A DNA stretch of 52,450 bases from Mageeibacillus sp. UBA5734. GTDB taxonomy: Bacteria; Bacillota; Clostridia; Saccharofermentanales; UBA5734. The position numbers and the translations under genes are program-made. The stretch lies in assembly GCA_002419365.1 (NCBI GenBank), contig DIGA01000111.1:1-52450 (forward strand), given 5' to 3'. The notes beneath the pieces were generated by a model, which saw nothing but the letters and a program-made list of their open reading frames with translations, did not search any database and had not been told where the DNA came from. Shown here piece by piece: positions 1 to 9,305 of the stretch (the stretch's first letter is position 1; each line of letters opens with the position of its first letter).

Positions 1-148
1 TTCCCCGGGCCTACTCGACTAGCGGGGGAAATTTCCTTTGCTAGGTCGGAGCACTTTTTGGAACATTTTCGACGAGGCGTCAACCTGCTGCGGCTGTAAG
101 CTTCACAAGCGAATTGCAGATTTTCCCAATAAGTGGACCAACCCCAAA

Positions 149-226
149 TCGTGAACATTCCGCACACAGTGCCAGACATGGCCGTAAGTCTGGCTCCGAT
201 TCGTGAACATTCCGCACACAGTGCCA
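149..226. repeat. 26-bp direct repeat pair flanking an inverted repeat
   Basis: The same 26 bases occur at 149-174 and 201-226, 52 bp apart start to start (core GTGAACATTCCGCACACAGT). Between them, 171-177 (GCCAGAC) and 188-194 (GTCTGGC) can pair. The rest of bases 1-371 holds a GC-rich inverted repeat at 1-30 (TTCCCC/GGGGAA) that may be the terminator of a gene left of the window. I see no coding potential in it. The function of the repeat is unknown; a regulatory site or a small intergenic repeat family are both possible. Confidence 0.6.
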
Positions 227-371
227 CCCCTGCCCAGACGCCACAACCCGCACTGATCTGCTCTGGACAGGTGCAGGCAAAACGGCTAGGATGACCGTTA
301 GACAATCGACTAGCCTGGCATGCGATCACAATCCAGCAAGCAAAACGAAGACAAAAAAGGGGCTGCACACC

Positions 372-1250
372 ATGTCTGAAATCACCACCAAACAACCGGC
401 ACCCACGAAAACGCTCCCAGCCAAGGCCGGGCCGTTCCTGATCCTGGCCGCGGCGCTGCTCTGGAGCCTGGCTGGCTTGCTGGTCAAATACATCCCCTGG
501 CATCCGCTGGCCATCGCCTCGGCCAGGAGCTTGCTTGCTGCCCTGGTCTTTGTGGCTGCCTACCGTCAGCGTCTGCTGCGCCGTTTCAACTGGACCACGC
601 TCATCTCCGGACTGGCCCTGATGCTGACCCAGACGGGATTCATCATTGCCAACAAGATGACAACTGCCGCTAATGCGATCATGCTCCAGTATGCCTCGCC
701 GCTGTTTGTGGTCATTTTTGGCGCAATTTTCTACCACAACCGGCCGACAAGACGGGAAACCATCGCCCTCGGCCTTGCGTCGGCGGGCATCATCCTGTTT
801 TTCCTCGATGATCTTTCTCCGGGCAGCTTACTGGGTAATCTAATCGCCACGGGTACGGGCGTGACGTTTGGCCTGGTTTTCCTGTTGAACAGCCGGCCGG
901 AGTGTGACACGCCCCTGTCGATTTTCATTGGCCAGGTGACAACCTTTCTGATCGGTCTGCCCATGCTGCTGCAAGTCCGCGATGTGACGACCCCTTCGAT
1001 CCTGGCCATTCTCGTCCTGGGATTTTTCCAGCTCGGCCTGGCCTATTTCCTGTTTGGGATCGGCATCCGCCTGACCCGACCGCTCTCGGCCAATCTGCTG
1101 GCACTGCTCGAACCGATAGCCAATCCGGTCTGGGTTTTCCTGGTTCTGGGCGAAGTTCCTGGCTGGCTGGCTGGACTCGGGGCAGTGATCGTGCTGGGAT
1201 CCATCTTATATCTCAACCTCGAACGGTTGCGCCAGCCGGTCAGTCCCTGA
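372..1250 (+). CDS. EamA/DMT-family transporter
   Basis: Predicted 292-residue inner-membrane protein of the drug/metabolite transporter superfamily. It shows about ten hydrophobic helices in two EamA repeats. The first starts at AGPFLILAAALLWSLAGLLVKY, the second around the middle (LLGNLIATGTGVTFGLVFLL), with the family's conserved glutamate-proline near the end (LLALLEPIANPVWVFLVLGE). Such proteins export or exchange amino acids, nucleosides or other metabolites; the substrate cannot be read from sequence. The frame is open further upstream to 291, but the Met at 372 gives the short hydrophilic N-terminus normal for the family. The gene is single and ends at a strong bidirectional terminator facing the next, convergent gene. 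Confidence 0.85.
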   Translation: MSEITTKQPAPTKTLPAKAGPFLILAAALLWSLAGLLVKYIPWHPLAIASARSLLAALVFVAAYRQRLLRRFNWTTLISGLALMLTQTGFIIANKMTTAANAIMLQYASPLFVVIFGAIFYHNRPTRRETIALGLASAGIILFFLDDLSPGSLLGNLIATGTGVTFGLVFLLNSRPECDTPLSIFIGQVTTFLIGLPMLLQVRDVTTPSILAILVLGFFQLGLAYFLFGIGIRLTRPLSANLLALLEPIANPVWVFLVLGEVPGWLAGLGAVIVLGSILYLNLERLRQPVSP

Positions 1251-1303
1251 CAGAAGGCCAATCAATGACAGGCAATCCGTGTCACGATTTCAAAACCGCA
1301 AAA

Positions 1304-1337
1304 AAGGCCGTTTCTGATCGCAATCAGAAACGGCCTT
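1304..1337. terminator. Bidirectional Rho-independent terminator
   Basis: A perfect 15-bp stem (AAGGCCGTTTCTGAT paired with ATCAGAAACGGCCTT) closes a 4-base loop. It is preceded by an A-run and followed by a T-rich stretch. It lies between two convergent genes, the EamA transporter and the helix-hairpin-helix protein, and can serve both. Confidence 0.85.
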
Positions 1338-1359
1338 GGTCTTTCAAAGCGGCAGAATG

Positions 1360-1764
1360 TTAATATTCGATGACGCGGGGCAATTCCTTGGCCTGGACGA
1401 CCCAGCCTTCGACTTGGCTTTCCGTCGGAAGCTTGCGCACCAGCTTCTTCTCCTCGTTGACCTCGTGGAGCTTGGCAACGAGATTGGCAGGTTTACGGGT
1501 TGCCAGTTCTGGTACGGTATCGACACCCGCTGCTTCCAGTAGATCGGCATATTCGCCACCGATGCCTTTGACACGAGCCAGATCAGCCCGGTTGGTCCAT
1601 TTCAGGATCAATTTGCCCGAAATGCCAGTTTTTTCAGCCAGGCCATCACGCCCTTTTCGTGATTTGCATGTGTCCAGGAGGTTTTCAATCGACGAGATTC
1701 CGTTGGCCTCCAGTGTGGCGGCATAAGATTCGCCAATTCCTTCGATTTCGGTTAATTTTGTCAT
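1360..1764 (-). CDS. DUF4332-type helix-hairpin-helix protein
   Basis: A 134-residue protein with two helix-hairpin-helix-like segments: IEGIGESYAATLEANGI near residue 6 and VKGIGGEYADLLEAAGV near residue 66. This is the DUF4332 pattern, related to the DNA-binding HhH motifs of DNA polymerase beta and RuvA. Nucleic-acid binding is therefore plausible, but no catalytic domain is present and the role is unknown. An ATG at 1764 is preferred over the in-frame TTG at 1770 because GGAG (complement of 1772-1775) lies 7 bases before the ATG. The gene is monocistronic and converges on the EamA gene through the shared terminator. Confidence 0.75.
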   Translation of the reverse strand: MTKLTEIEGIGESYAATLEANGISSIENLLDTCKSRKGRDGLAEKTGISGKLILKWTNRADLARVKGIGGEYADLLEAAGVDTVPELATRKPANLVAKLHEVNEEKKLVRKLPTESQVEGWVVQAKELPRVIEY

Positions 1765-1940
1765 ATTCAAACTCCTTTCCTGTAAAAAATAAGGGTCCCA
1801 CCTTCAGGTTAGCCCTCTTGTCAGTAAACGTCAATTCATTCGTTGTGACATTTGCTGCCGCCCGGCGACTGTGGAATACTAGAGGGAGCAAGGCAAATCG
1901 ACCCTTCTAAAACGATCCGCCGGAGGCTTTGGATTCGCAC

Positions 1941-2666
1941 ATGGAACACAAGAAACCAGGCATTCATCGTTCGCACCTCTGCCAGGGCCAGATGTCTGGC
2001 TATGTCCTGACGAAGCCGGATGAATCCTGCTTCAATAACCGTTTTGGCGGCAAATGGCAACTGGTTCGTGATGTGAGCCTGCAAGCCAACGATCGCCCTC
2101 TCCTGATGCATGATTTTCGCCCCGGTATCGGTTGCTGCACGATCACAGCCTTGACGACTGTGTTTCGCCACCTCCGGCAACAGATTGCACGGTCATCCAT
2201 TCCAGATGACTCGCCCAGCCTTTTCGACCAGATCGAATCCGTCGCCGCCCGTCATGGCTACCGGCCCAAACGTGGCCGGACCAATCCTTTGCGCATAGGC
2301 AGCATCGTCCGACATTTATTTCACCTGTATCAGCTGCAAGGTCAGGCTGGTTCGGCGCTCTTTCTATCCGCACATCAAATCAGCCGCGAGCTGGACGCAG
2401 GACGACCAGTGCTGATGAATCTTGCCTTCGGCCATTATCACCGTCACACCGTTACGGTGGTGGGGTATCAGCTCTGGCAGGACTCGACGCAGCAGACCAA
2501 TCATCGTCAACGCCACCTCTGGCAGGTGCATGACGGCTGGAGTGAGACTGTCCGTTTCATCGACCACTGGGCCCTGACCCGGCCCTGGTCTGGCCACTGG
2601 TCGATCTACAGTGTGACCCGGATACGATTCAAACCGACCGCAGCCCTCCAACAGAAACCTTTTTAA
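1941..2666 (+). CDS. Papain-like (C39-like) cysteine peptidase fold protein
   Basis: A 241-residue protein with the layout of C39-like/BtrH-type papain-fold proteins: a Cys-containing helix start (GIGCCTITALTTVFRHL, about residue 60), a glycine-rich His segment (HYHRHTVTVVGY, about residue 165) and an Asp/Trp turn (WQVHDGW). These would be the Cys-His-Asp active-site elements. There is no signal peptide or ABC transporter domain, so it is a stand-alone cytoplasmic protein whose substrate is unknown. GGAGG at 1922-1926 precedes both a TTG at 1929 (too close) and the ATG at 1941 (rather far). I take the ATG, with some doubt about the exact start. Confidence 0.6.
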   Translation: MEHKKPGIHRSHLCQGQMSGYVLTKPDESCFNNRFGGKWQLVRDVSLQANDRPLLMHDFRPGIGCCTITALTTVFRHLRQQIARSSIPDDSPSLFDQIESVAARHGYRPKRGRTNPLRIGSIVRHLFHLYQLQGQAGSALFLSAHQISRELDAGRPVLMNLAFGHYHRHTVTVVGYQLWQDSTQQTNHRQRHLWQVHDGWSETVRFIDHWALTRPWSGHWSIYSVTRIRFKPTAALQQKPF

Positions 2667-2673
2667 ATCAAGC

Positions 2674-2703
2674 TTGACAAAAGAGTCCGACCGATTTATT
2701 ATA
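2674..2703 (+). promoter_or_regulatory. cysK promoter
   Basis: TTGACA at 2674-2679 and TATTAT at 2698-2703 are separated by 18 bases. This is a good sigma-A type promoter about 70 bases before the cysK start. The operator-like element at 2713-2736 lies just after the expected transcription start. Confidence 0.65.
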
Positions 2704-2712
2704 CCCCTATAA

Positions 2713-2736
2713 CCTATATAAATAGTAGGAATTAAA
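2713..2736. promoter_or_regulatory. Putative sulfur-regulon operator (shared with the cystathionine operon)
   Basis: This 24-bp AT-rich element (core ATATAAATAGTAGGAAT) sits directly downstream of the cysK -10 box. A copy matching at 20 of 24 positions occurs at 37583-37606, in the same place relative to the promoter of the cystathionine/C-S lyase operon. The ATAGGAAT core resembles, from memory, the recognition sequence of CymR, the Rrf2-family repressor of cysteine metabolism in Bacillota. That assignment is an inference; no cymR gene is in this window. Confidence 0.5.
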
Positions 2737-2773
2737 TAGCACCCGATAGAAACGCACCACAGGAGGAAAACCC

Positions 2774-3709
<936 letters not shown>

Positions 3710-3782
3710 GGGAACAAGGAAAAATCCAAACCGGTGTCTTAAGGCCAAATAACAAAATTGATCGTTGGATAAAAAACTGATC

Positions 3783-3821
3783 AAAGCCAGGTGTTGCTGT
3801 TACAGATACATCTGGCTTTTT
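3783..3821 (+). terminator. Rho-independent terminator after cysK
   Basis: AAAGCCAGGTGT (3783-3794) can pair with ACATCTGGCTTT (one G-U pair), giving a 12-bp stem followed by a T-run at about 3817-3821. It separates cysK from the two-component operon. A possible -10 box (TATGAT, 3853-3858) for that operon lies just after it, but without a clear -35. Confidence 0.7.
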
Positions 3822-3938
3822 CATGCACTTCCCCCTGTGTCAATAGGAATGCTATGATAATCAGGTACAAAATGAGGGAAATTGGCAAACAACAACCACA
3901 GACTCAAAGAACGTACGATCAATCAGGTGCCTTCAAAT

Positions 3939-5666
3939 ATGAAAAAGCTGCAGACCATCATCTTCCAGTGGAACTACCTCCTGACTTTCCTGCTTTTCCT
4001 TGTGGTGGCAGTAGGTCTGGTTGCCTTTTCCCTCAATGTGTTCATCGACGTGTTGGGTGAGGCCCGGATCGACCTGCTCAAGCAAGTTGCCGAGCGCAGC
4101 AAGATCATCAACAAGACTGCAATTTCCATGGCCAATGCGATCTACAACAATACAACCGCCGATTTGCTCGACAGCACGGCAGGATCGAACAACCAGAGCA
4201 ATCAAAAGGTTGATGCGATTGTTGCCGATTTCAACCAGTATTTTGACAATATCGATGTTGAGCTATCGGCACTGATCCTGATGCGCAATGGCTACCAGTA
4301 TGCGTCGACAAATGAACTGACCAGTGATATCCAGAATGTCAAAAGCAATTACTGGTATGTGGACAATTTCTCCAACAATAAGAACGAGTTCTGGATCATG
4401 CGCTTTGGTGACACCTTGAACCGGTCCAATGTCATGTTGTCCTACGGCAAAGTGATCCGGAATTCCGAGGGCGACTATGAGGGCGTGATTCTGATCAATG
4501 CTTCGGAACGCACCTTCTTCAAGGTGTATTCCGACATTATCAATGCGGGCAACAGCGTCTATATCCTGGATCAGGATGGGTATGCGATCAGTCACCCCAA
4601 CAAGGACCTGATCGGTTCGCAGCTCACATATATGCCGGCCTTTTTCAAGCAATATGGCTATAGCAGCTACCGGACGAACTTTGACAAGAAAATGCTGATC
4701 ACCAACTACTATGACCCTGATACCAAATGGACCATGGTTCAGGAATCCGACTTTTCGCTGGTTTTTGGCCGGTACTACCCCGTTCTGTTGGTCCTGGCCG
4801 CGGTCCTTGCCCTGTTCCTGATGGTTGGATTTGTCACATCCCTGGCAATTTCCCGGGCTGTATCGCGGCCCTTGAAGCTTCTGGCCCAGAAACTGAGACG
4901 GGTGTCTTCCGCTCAGTTCGAAAAAGTCGAAGAGCAGCAGGCCTTTGTCGAGGTCCACACCTTCAGCCAGGTCTATAACGAAATGGTTGACAAGATTCGC
5001 GAGCTGTTTTTGCGCATCAAGCAAGAGGAGGAAATCAAGCGCAAGCATGAACTTGATTTCCTGCAGCTGCAGATCAATCCGCATTTCCTGCACAATACCC
5101 TGTTTTCGATCAAATGTCTGGTTGAAATGAACCAGAATGCCCGTGCCGCCAGCATGCTGAGCAGTTTCATGCAGCTCCTGCGCTCCCCGATCGCCAGTGA
5201 AAATGAAATGATTCCCATCCGTGTGGAACTCGACAATCTGAAAAACTATATCGACCTGATGAGCTTCCGCTACGAGGGAGTCGAGCTCGAATTGTTTGTT
5301 GAGGACGGTTTGGATTCTTGTCTGATTCCCCGCCTGTTGCTGCAGCCCATCGTCGAAAATTCGATTTTCCACGGGCTCAAGGATGATGGCAGTCCGCTGA
5401 AGATCGAGGTCTTTGTGTATTCCAGCGAACAAGGCCTGACCGTGAAGGTCCGCGACAATGGCATCGGCATGACCCGCCAGGAGCTTCTGAACGTCTGGGA
5501 TCATTCAGGCAAGACGAGCAGTGGGATTGGCTTGGCCAATGTCCGGGACAGGATCCGCCAAATTTATGGTGAGGGCTATGATCTGACCTTGTCCGGGGCC
5601 AGGGGTGAGGGAACGGAGGCGGAACTGGTGATCAAAAAGCAGGTAACAGGGGAGGTCGCGCAGTGA
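3939..5666 (+). CDS. YesM-type sensor histidine kinase
   Basis: Membrane sensor of 575 residues for the adjacent response regulator. Order: N-terminal helix (about 12-35), large extracellular dCache-like sensor (about 36-280), second helix (PVLLVLAAVLALFLMVGFVTSL), HAMP (AVSRPLKLLAQKLRRV), then the His_kinase domain with phospho-acceptor histidine in LQLQINPHFLHNTLFSIK. The HATPase has N and G boxes (LLQPIVENSIFHGL, VRDNGIGM, SSGIGLANVRDRI). The frame is open upstream to a TTG at 3882, but Met at 3939 gives a normal short cytoplasmic leader. No strong ribosome site precedes it. YesM/YesN pairs usually sense an extracellular ligand and switch on a neighbouring ABC importer, here that of locus I. 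Confidence 0.9.
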   Translation: MKKLQTIIFQWNYLLTFLLFLVVAVGLVAFSLNVFIDVLGEARIDLLKQVAERSKIINKTAISMANAIYNNTTADLLDSTAGSNNQSNQKVDAIVADFNQYFDNIDVELSALILMRNGYQYASTNELTSDIQNVKSNYWYVDNFSNNKNEFWIMRFGDTLNRSNVMLSYGKVIRNSEGDYEGVILINASERTFFKVYSDIINAGNSVYILDQDGYAISHPNKDLIGSQLTYMPAFFKQYGYSSYRTNFDKKMLITNYYDPDTKWTMVQESDFSLVFGRYYPVLLVLAAVLALFLMVGFVTSLAISRAVSRPLKLLAQKLRRVSSAQFEKVEEQQAFVEVHTFSQVYNEMVDKIRELFLRIKQEEEIKRKHELDFLQLQINPHFLHNTLFSIKCLVEMNQNARAASMLSSFMQLLRSPIASENEMIPIRVELDNLKNYIDLMSFRYEGVELELFVEDGLDSCLIPRLLLQPIVENSIFHGLKDDGSPLKIEVFVYSSEQGLTVKVRDNGIGMTRQELLNVWDHSGKTSSGIGLANVRDRIRQIYGEGYDLTLSGARGEGTEAELVIKKQVTGEVAQ

Positions 5667-7144
5667 ACCCGCACAACAAGACTTTGCTTATTGTTGATGA
5701 TGAGACGCCGATCCGCGAATGGATCGCGGCCTGTGTCAAGCACTATCCTGGAATCAGCCAGGTGGAAACTGCTCGCAATGGGGAAGAAGCGCTGAAAGTC
5801 TTGCGTCGACAGCCGGTTGATATTGTCCTGACCGATATCACCATGCCGCGCATGGATGGCATTGCCTTGCTCAGGCAGATCAAGGAAGAGTTGCCGGATA
5901 TAACGGTCGTCATCATGAGTGTGCATCATGATTTCGAGCATGTCCGCAATGCTTTGAAAATGGGTGCTTACGACTATATTCTAAAAAACGAGATCACGCC
6001 TGACGATCTGTTTGCGATCCTGGACAGGATCATCAAGAACCAGGCTCACCTTCCGGATGTCAAAGAGACTGCCCCGGCAGCGGTTGATCCCATCATTCGG
6101 GCCCAATACATCCATTCCTTGCTGGCTGATCCGGACCAGACGATCCAACCGGAGGACCTGCGCCGCTATAAGATCGATCTCCAGGATGGTCCTCTGCTGG
6201 TCCTGGCCTTGCCCATGGTGCCAGAAACTTTGCCGGAAATCGATCGGGAATTGAATAGCCATTTACACCAGATGACCTTTTTAACCTATGGCAAAACCCG
6301 GTTGCTGATCCTGGCCAATTGTGATGCCGGCCAGGACTGGGTGGACCGGCTGGCCCAGATCATTGGCCTTGTGGTCGGCAGCCCCATTGGCTGCAGCCGG
6401 CTCAAGCCGGGTATCAAGGATTTGTTGCCCGCGATCCGGGAAGCCCTGGCCCAATGTGATCGCCAATTTTATGGTCCTTCTGGCCGGCTGGAATTTCCAG
6501 CTCGCAGTCGTGAGGAGGAAAAATCCATCAAGCAGGACCTGGAGCGGATGCTGAACCAGGTGGTTGAACATTACCGCCAGCATCGCTGTGACAAGGCGAT
6601 CCAGGAATTCCAGCTGACCTTGGCGCAGCTGGAGCAATTTTTGATCCAGGACGTGGAATATATCCGGGATATGCTGGCGATGACGATCCATCGCCTGTTC
6701 ATCGGTTCAAAAACCCTGGATATTGATAACAAATCCTATGAAAACCAGATCCAGTCCGCCCGCAACCTGGCAGAGCTCAAACGGGTTCTCGACCCCTTGT
6801 TTGAGCAAATGGCCGCCTGCGAGACCTACCCCAGGCCGATTGCGGAAGCCATTGCTTTCATTGGCCAGCACTTCATGCATTCGATATCCCTGGTCGATGT
6901 GGCCGAAGCGGTTCATTTGAATGAAGAATATTTCAGCCGTTTGTTCAAGAAGGAAGTCGGGATCAACTTCACGGATTACTTGCTCAACCTGCGCATGGAA
7001 ACGGCACATAGCCTTTTGATGTCAACCGATTTGAAAATCGCTGCGATTGCCGAAAAGGTCGGAATCAGCGACAGCAAGTATTTTTCCCTGCTATTTAAAA
7101 AGACCTTCGATCAGACGCCTTCACAAGTTCGCGATCGCCAATAA
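5663..7144 (+). CDS. YesN-type response regulator, AraC-family output
   Basis: A 493-residue cytoplasmic regulator. The N-terminal receiver (about 1-120) has the acidic pair (IVDDETP), phospho-acceptor Asp in DIVLTDITMPRMDG and the conserved Lys in YDYILKNEI. A long middle region follows, and the C-terminal AraC/XylS double helix-turn-helix spans about 390-490 (VDVAEAVHLNEEYFSRLFKKEVG; IAAIAEKVGISDSKYFSLLFKK). The GTG start overlaps the kinase stop codon by four bases and has GGGAGGT upstream, so the two are translationally coupled. Three TGTCAAAAW repeats directly after its stop are good candidates for its binding sites upstream of the importer gene. Confidence 0.9.
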   Translation: MNPHNKTLLIVDDETPIREWIAACVKHYPGISQVETARNGEEALKVLRRQPVDIVLTDITMPRMDGIALLRQIKEELPDITVVIMSVHHDFEHVRNALKMGAYDYILKNEITPDDLFAILDRIIKNQAHLPDVKETAPAAVDPIIRAQYIHSLLADPDQTIQPEDLRRYKIDLQDGPLLVLALPMVPETLPEIDRELNSHLHQMTFLTYGKTRLLILANCDAGQDWVDRLAQIIGLVVGSPIGCSRLKPGIKDLLPAIREALAQCDRQFYGPSGRLEFPARSREEEKSIKQDLERMLNQVVEHYRQHRCDKAIQEFQLTLAQLEQFLIQDVEYIRDMLAMTIHRLFIGSKTLDIDNKSYENQIQSARNLAELKRVLDPLFEQMAACETYPRPIAEAIAFIGQHFMHSISLVDVAEAVHLNEEYFSRLFKKEVGINFTDYLLNLRMETAHSLLMSTDLKIAAIAEKVGISDSKYFSLLFKKTFDQTPSQVRDRQ

Positions 7145-7205
7145 TGTCAAAATTGTTGAGTTGGATGTCAAAATCGTCCTGCTTTTCTTGGAATGTGTCA
7201 AAAAT
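7145..7205. promoter_or_regulatory. Three phased TGTCAAAAW repeats (putative YesN-type activator sites)
   Basis: TGTCAAAAT occurs at 7145 and 7166 and TGTCAAAAA at 7196, all in the same orientation. The spacings of 21 and 30 bp are close to two and three DNA turns. They precede a weak promoter (around 7232-7260, -10 GACAAT) for the importer lipoprotein gene. Direct, helically phased repeats before a poor promoter are what AraC-type activators use; binding by the adjacent YesN-type regulator is inferred. Confidence 0.5.
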
Positions 7206-7307
7206 ATCGACTCAGGAGTCCGGATTTTCAGTTTTGCCAGACTGGGTGGAACAGGACAATAGAGTTACAACAACCACCCCATACCATCAGTTGAAGGAGA
7301 GATTTGG

Positions 7308-8447
7308 ATGAACATGCGCAAATGGCTCAGTCTGACCCTAGTCCTCGCTCTTGCTGTCACAATCCTTGCCGCCTGCACACCACCGCCGGCTACCACACAA
7401 GCTCCGACCACTGCCGCTCCCAAGGAAACCGCCGCTGGCGAAACAACACCGGCTGAGACGAAGTACCAGTCCAATGTGACCATCCGGATTGGCACCCAGC
7501 CGACCACCATGGGCACGCCCCTCGATTATGCCATGAAAAAGGGCTGGATCGAAGAAGCAGGCCTGAAGATCGAGCGCATCCTGTTCCCGACTGGCGCCCC
7601 GATCAACGAAGCTCTGGCAGCCAAACAGATCGACTTCTCCCTGAACGGCCTGGCCACGGTCTACGCGGTTGCCGCTGGTGACGTCAGCTGGATCGGTGAA
7701 ATCAATACAGCTTCAGGACTCGGTGTCTATGTCCGTCCGGACAATCCAATTGTCAAGGTCAAAGGCAATGTCGAAGGCTACCCCAATATCTATGGCAGTG
7801 CCGAGACTCTCAAGGGCCTGACGGTTCTGGGTCCGCTCGGAACATCGTCCCAGTTCAATGTCATCACCTGGATGAACCACTTCGGCCTGACCGCATCGGA
7901 CTATAAAATGCTCTCCATGGACCATGGCCCAGCTGCCCAGGCTTTCCTCGCCGGCGAAGGGGATGCCATTGCCTCCTCCCCGCCATACACCTATCAGCTG
8001 GAAGATGCTGGCATGATCAAAGTCGCCACGCTCGAAGACACCTCGGGTATCACCCTGGTTGATGGTGTCTGTGTCCGCAAGGAATTCCTCGCTGAGCACC
8101 GCGAAGATGTCAAGCGCCTGATGGAAGTGATCTACCGGGCCCAGGAAGATCTGGCCAGCGATGACAAACTGTTCTTTGATGTCTGTATGGAATACTACAA
8201 CGAAAATGGCCGTGAATATGATGCGACCAAGATGAATAACGAAATCAAGGAACGCGATTTCATCGGCAAAGATTTCATGACCAAGCCTGACTACAAATTC
8301 GGTGCTGTCCTGTTCGGCATGGGCAAGTTCTATGTTGATGATGGCAAGATCCCGGCCGAAGATTATCCAAATATCGCCGCCGGCATTGACCCTTCAATCC
8401 TGGAAGAGATTTACGGCTTCAAGCTCAATGTGTACAAGGATCAATAA
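7308..8447 (+). CDS. NitT/TauT-type ABC importer, substrate-binding lipoprotein
   Basis: Lipoprotein of 379 residues that captures the solute for the importer encoded next. The signal peptide ends in a lipobox (TILAAC, Cys about residue 22), followed by a Thr/Ala/Pro-rich linker to about residue 50. The mature domain begins VTIRIGTQPT and has the NMT1/SsuA-like pattern (LDYAMKKGWIEEAGL; KQIDFSLNG; GLTVLGPLGTSSQFNV). Members bind nitrate, sulfonates, sulfate esters or thiamine precursors. With three sulfatases downstream, a sulfated or sulfonated small anion is the likely ligand. GGAGAG precedes the ATG. First gene of the operon controlled by the repeats at 7145-7205. Confidence 0.88.
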   Translation: MNMRKWLSLTLVLALAVTILAACTPPPATTQAPTTAAPKETAAGETTPAETKYQSNVTIRIGTQPTTMGTPLDYAMKKGWIEEAGLKIERILFPTGAPINEALAAKQIDFSLNGLATVYAVAAGDVSWIGEINTASGLGVYVRPDNPIVKVKGNVEGYPNIYGSAETLKGLTVLGPLGTSSQFNVITWMNHFGLTASDYKMLSMDHGPAAQAFLAGEGDAIASSPPYTYQLEDAGMIKVATLEDTSGITLVDGVCVRKEFLAEHREDVKRLMEVIYRAQEDLASDDKLFFDVCMEYYNENGREYDATKMNNEIKERDFIGKDFMTKPDYKFGAVLFGMGKFYVDDGKIPAEDYPNIAAGIDPSILEEIYGFKLNVYKDQ

Positions 8448-8450
8448 CGA

Positions 8451-8502
8451 CTGAATGGAAAGTAGAGGAAAAGGGACTTTAACCGGTCCCTTTTCCATTC
8501 AG
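8451..8502 (+). terminator. Intercistronic hairpin after the lipoprotein gene
   Basis: GGAAAAGGGAC (8467-8477) pairs perfectly with GTCCCTTTTCC (8486-8496), and CTGAAT (8451-8456) can extend the stem by pairing with ATTCAG (8497-8502). No clean T-run follows, so it is more likely an attenuator or mRNA 3'-end stabiliser that keeps the binding protein more abundant than the permeases. Confidence 0.6.
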
Positions 8503-8519
8503 CCCAGACGAGGCGGATT

Positions 8520-9305
8520 ATGCAAAAAAACAAAACATTCCTATATCTGGCTCTCAGCGTGGTATCGCTGGCACTCTTCATCGGCATCTGGTACTACTTC
8601 ACGGCAGTCCTCAAAGTCGTCTCGCCGAAAACCCTGCCTAGCCCTGTGCGAGTGTTCACCTCCTTTATCGACAAATTCACCAATCCCAATCCGGATGGTG
8701 CGACCCTTCTGGTCCATGCTGTATCCAGCCTGAAAATCACCCTGACGGGCTATCTGTCTGCGATTGTGGTCGGTGTCCCTCTGGGCATCGCCATGGCCTG
8801 GTATCCCAAGGTTGACCTCTATGTCCGTCCGATATTTGACCTGCTGAAGCCGATCCCTGGCGTCGCCTGGGTGCCGCTGATGATCATCATGATGGGCATC
8901 GGTTTCACGTCCAAGGTCACGGTCATTTTCATCTCGGCCATCGTTCCAGTCCTGCTGAACAGCTATTCCGGGATCAAGCAGACCCGCGACGTCCATATCT
9001 GGGTGGCCCGCACCTTCGGAGCCTCCGACTGGCAAATGCTGACCCAGATTGCCATCCCCACCTCGCTGCCCTATGTCATGACCGGGATCCGTGTCGCTCT
9101 GGGAGCGGCCTGGACAACCATCGTGGCCGCTGAGCTGATCGCCTCGACCGAAGGCCTGGGCTTCATGATCCAGCAAAGCCGCGGCATTTACCGTCCGGAC
9201 ATCATCATCGTTGGCATGGTGACCATCGGTATCATTGGCGCTGTCCTGGCGACCTTCCTGATGCTGATTGAATCCGTACTGGTCAAAGGCAGGTCTAAAG
9301 TATGA
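8520..9305 (+). CDS. NitT/TauT-type ABC importer, permease 1
   Basis: A 261-residue inner-membrane subunit with about six helices and the BPD_transp_1 domain. The ATPase-contacting EAA loop reads GASDWQMLTQIAIPTSLPYV (about residues 160-180). It resembles SsuC/TauC. It differs clearly from the second permease, so the two are expected to form a heterodimeric channel. A GAGG-type ribosome site is 8-9 bases before the ATG. The stop overlaps the next start by four bases (ATGA). Confidence 0.9.
   Translation: MQKNKTFLYLALSVVSLALFIGIWYYFTAVLKVVSPKTLPSPVRVFTSFIDKFTNPNPDGATLLVHAVSSLKITLTGYLSAIVVGVPLGIAMAWYPKVDLYVRPIFDLLKPIPGVAWVPLMIIMMGIGFTSKVTVIFISAIVPVLLNSYSGIKQTRDVHIWVARTFGASDWQMLTQIAIPTSLPYVMTGIRVALGAAWTTIVAAELIASTEGLGFMIQQSRGIYRPDIIIVGMVTIGIIGAVLATFLMLIESVLVKGRSKV

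Noticed and set aside
4263..5504. Long minus-strand open frame opposite the sensor kinase gene
   Set aside because: It is the antisense of a well-supported kinase with all domains, has no family similarity and no ribosome site. High GC at codon third positions makes such shadows.
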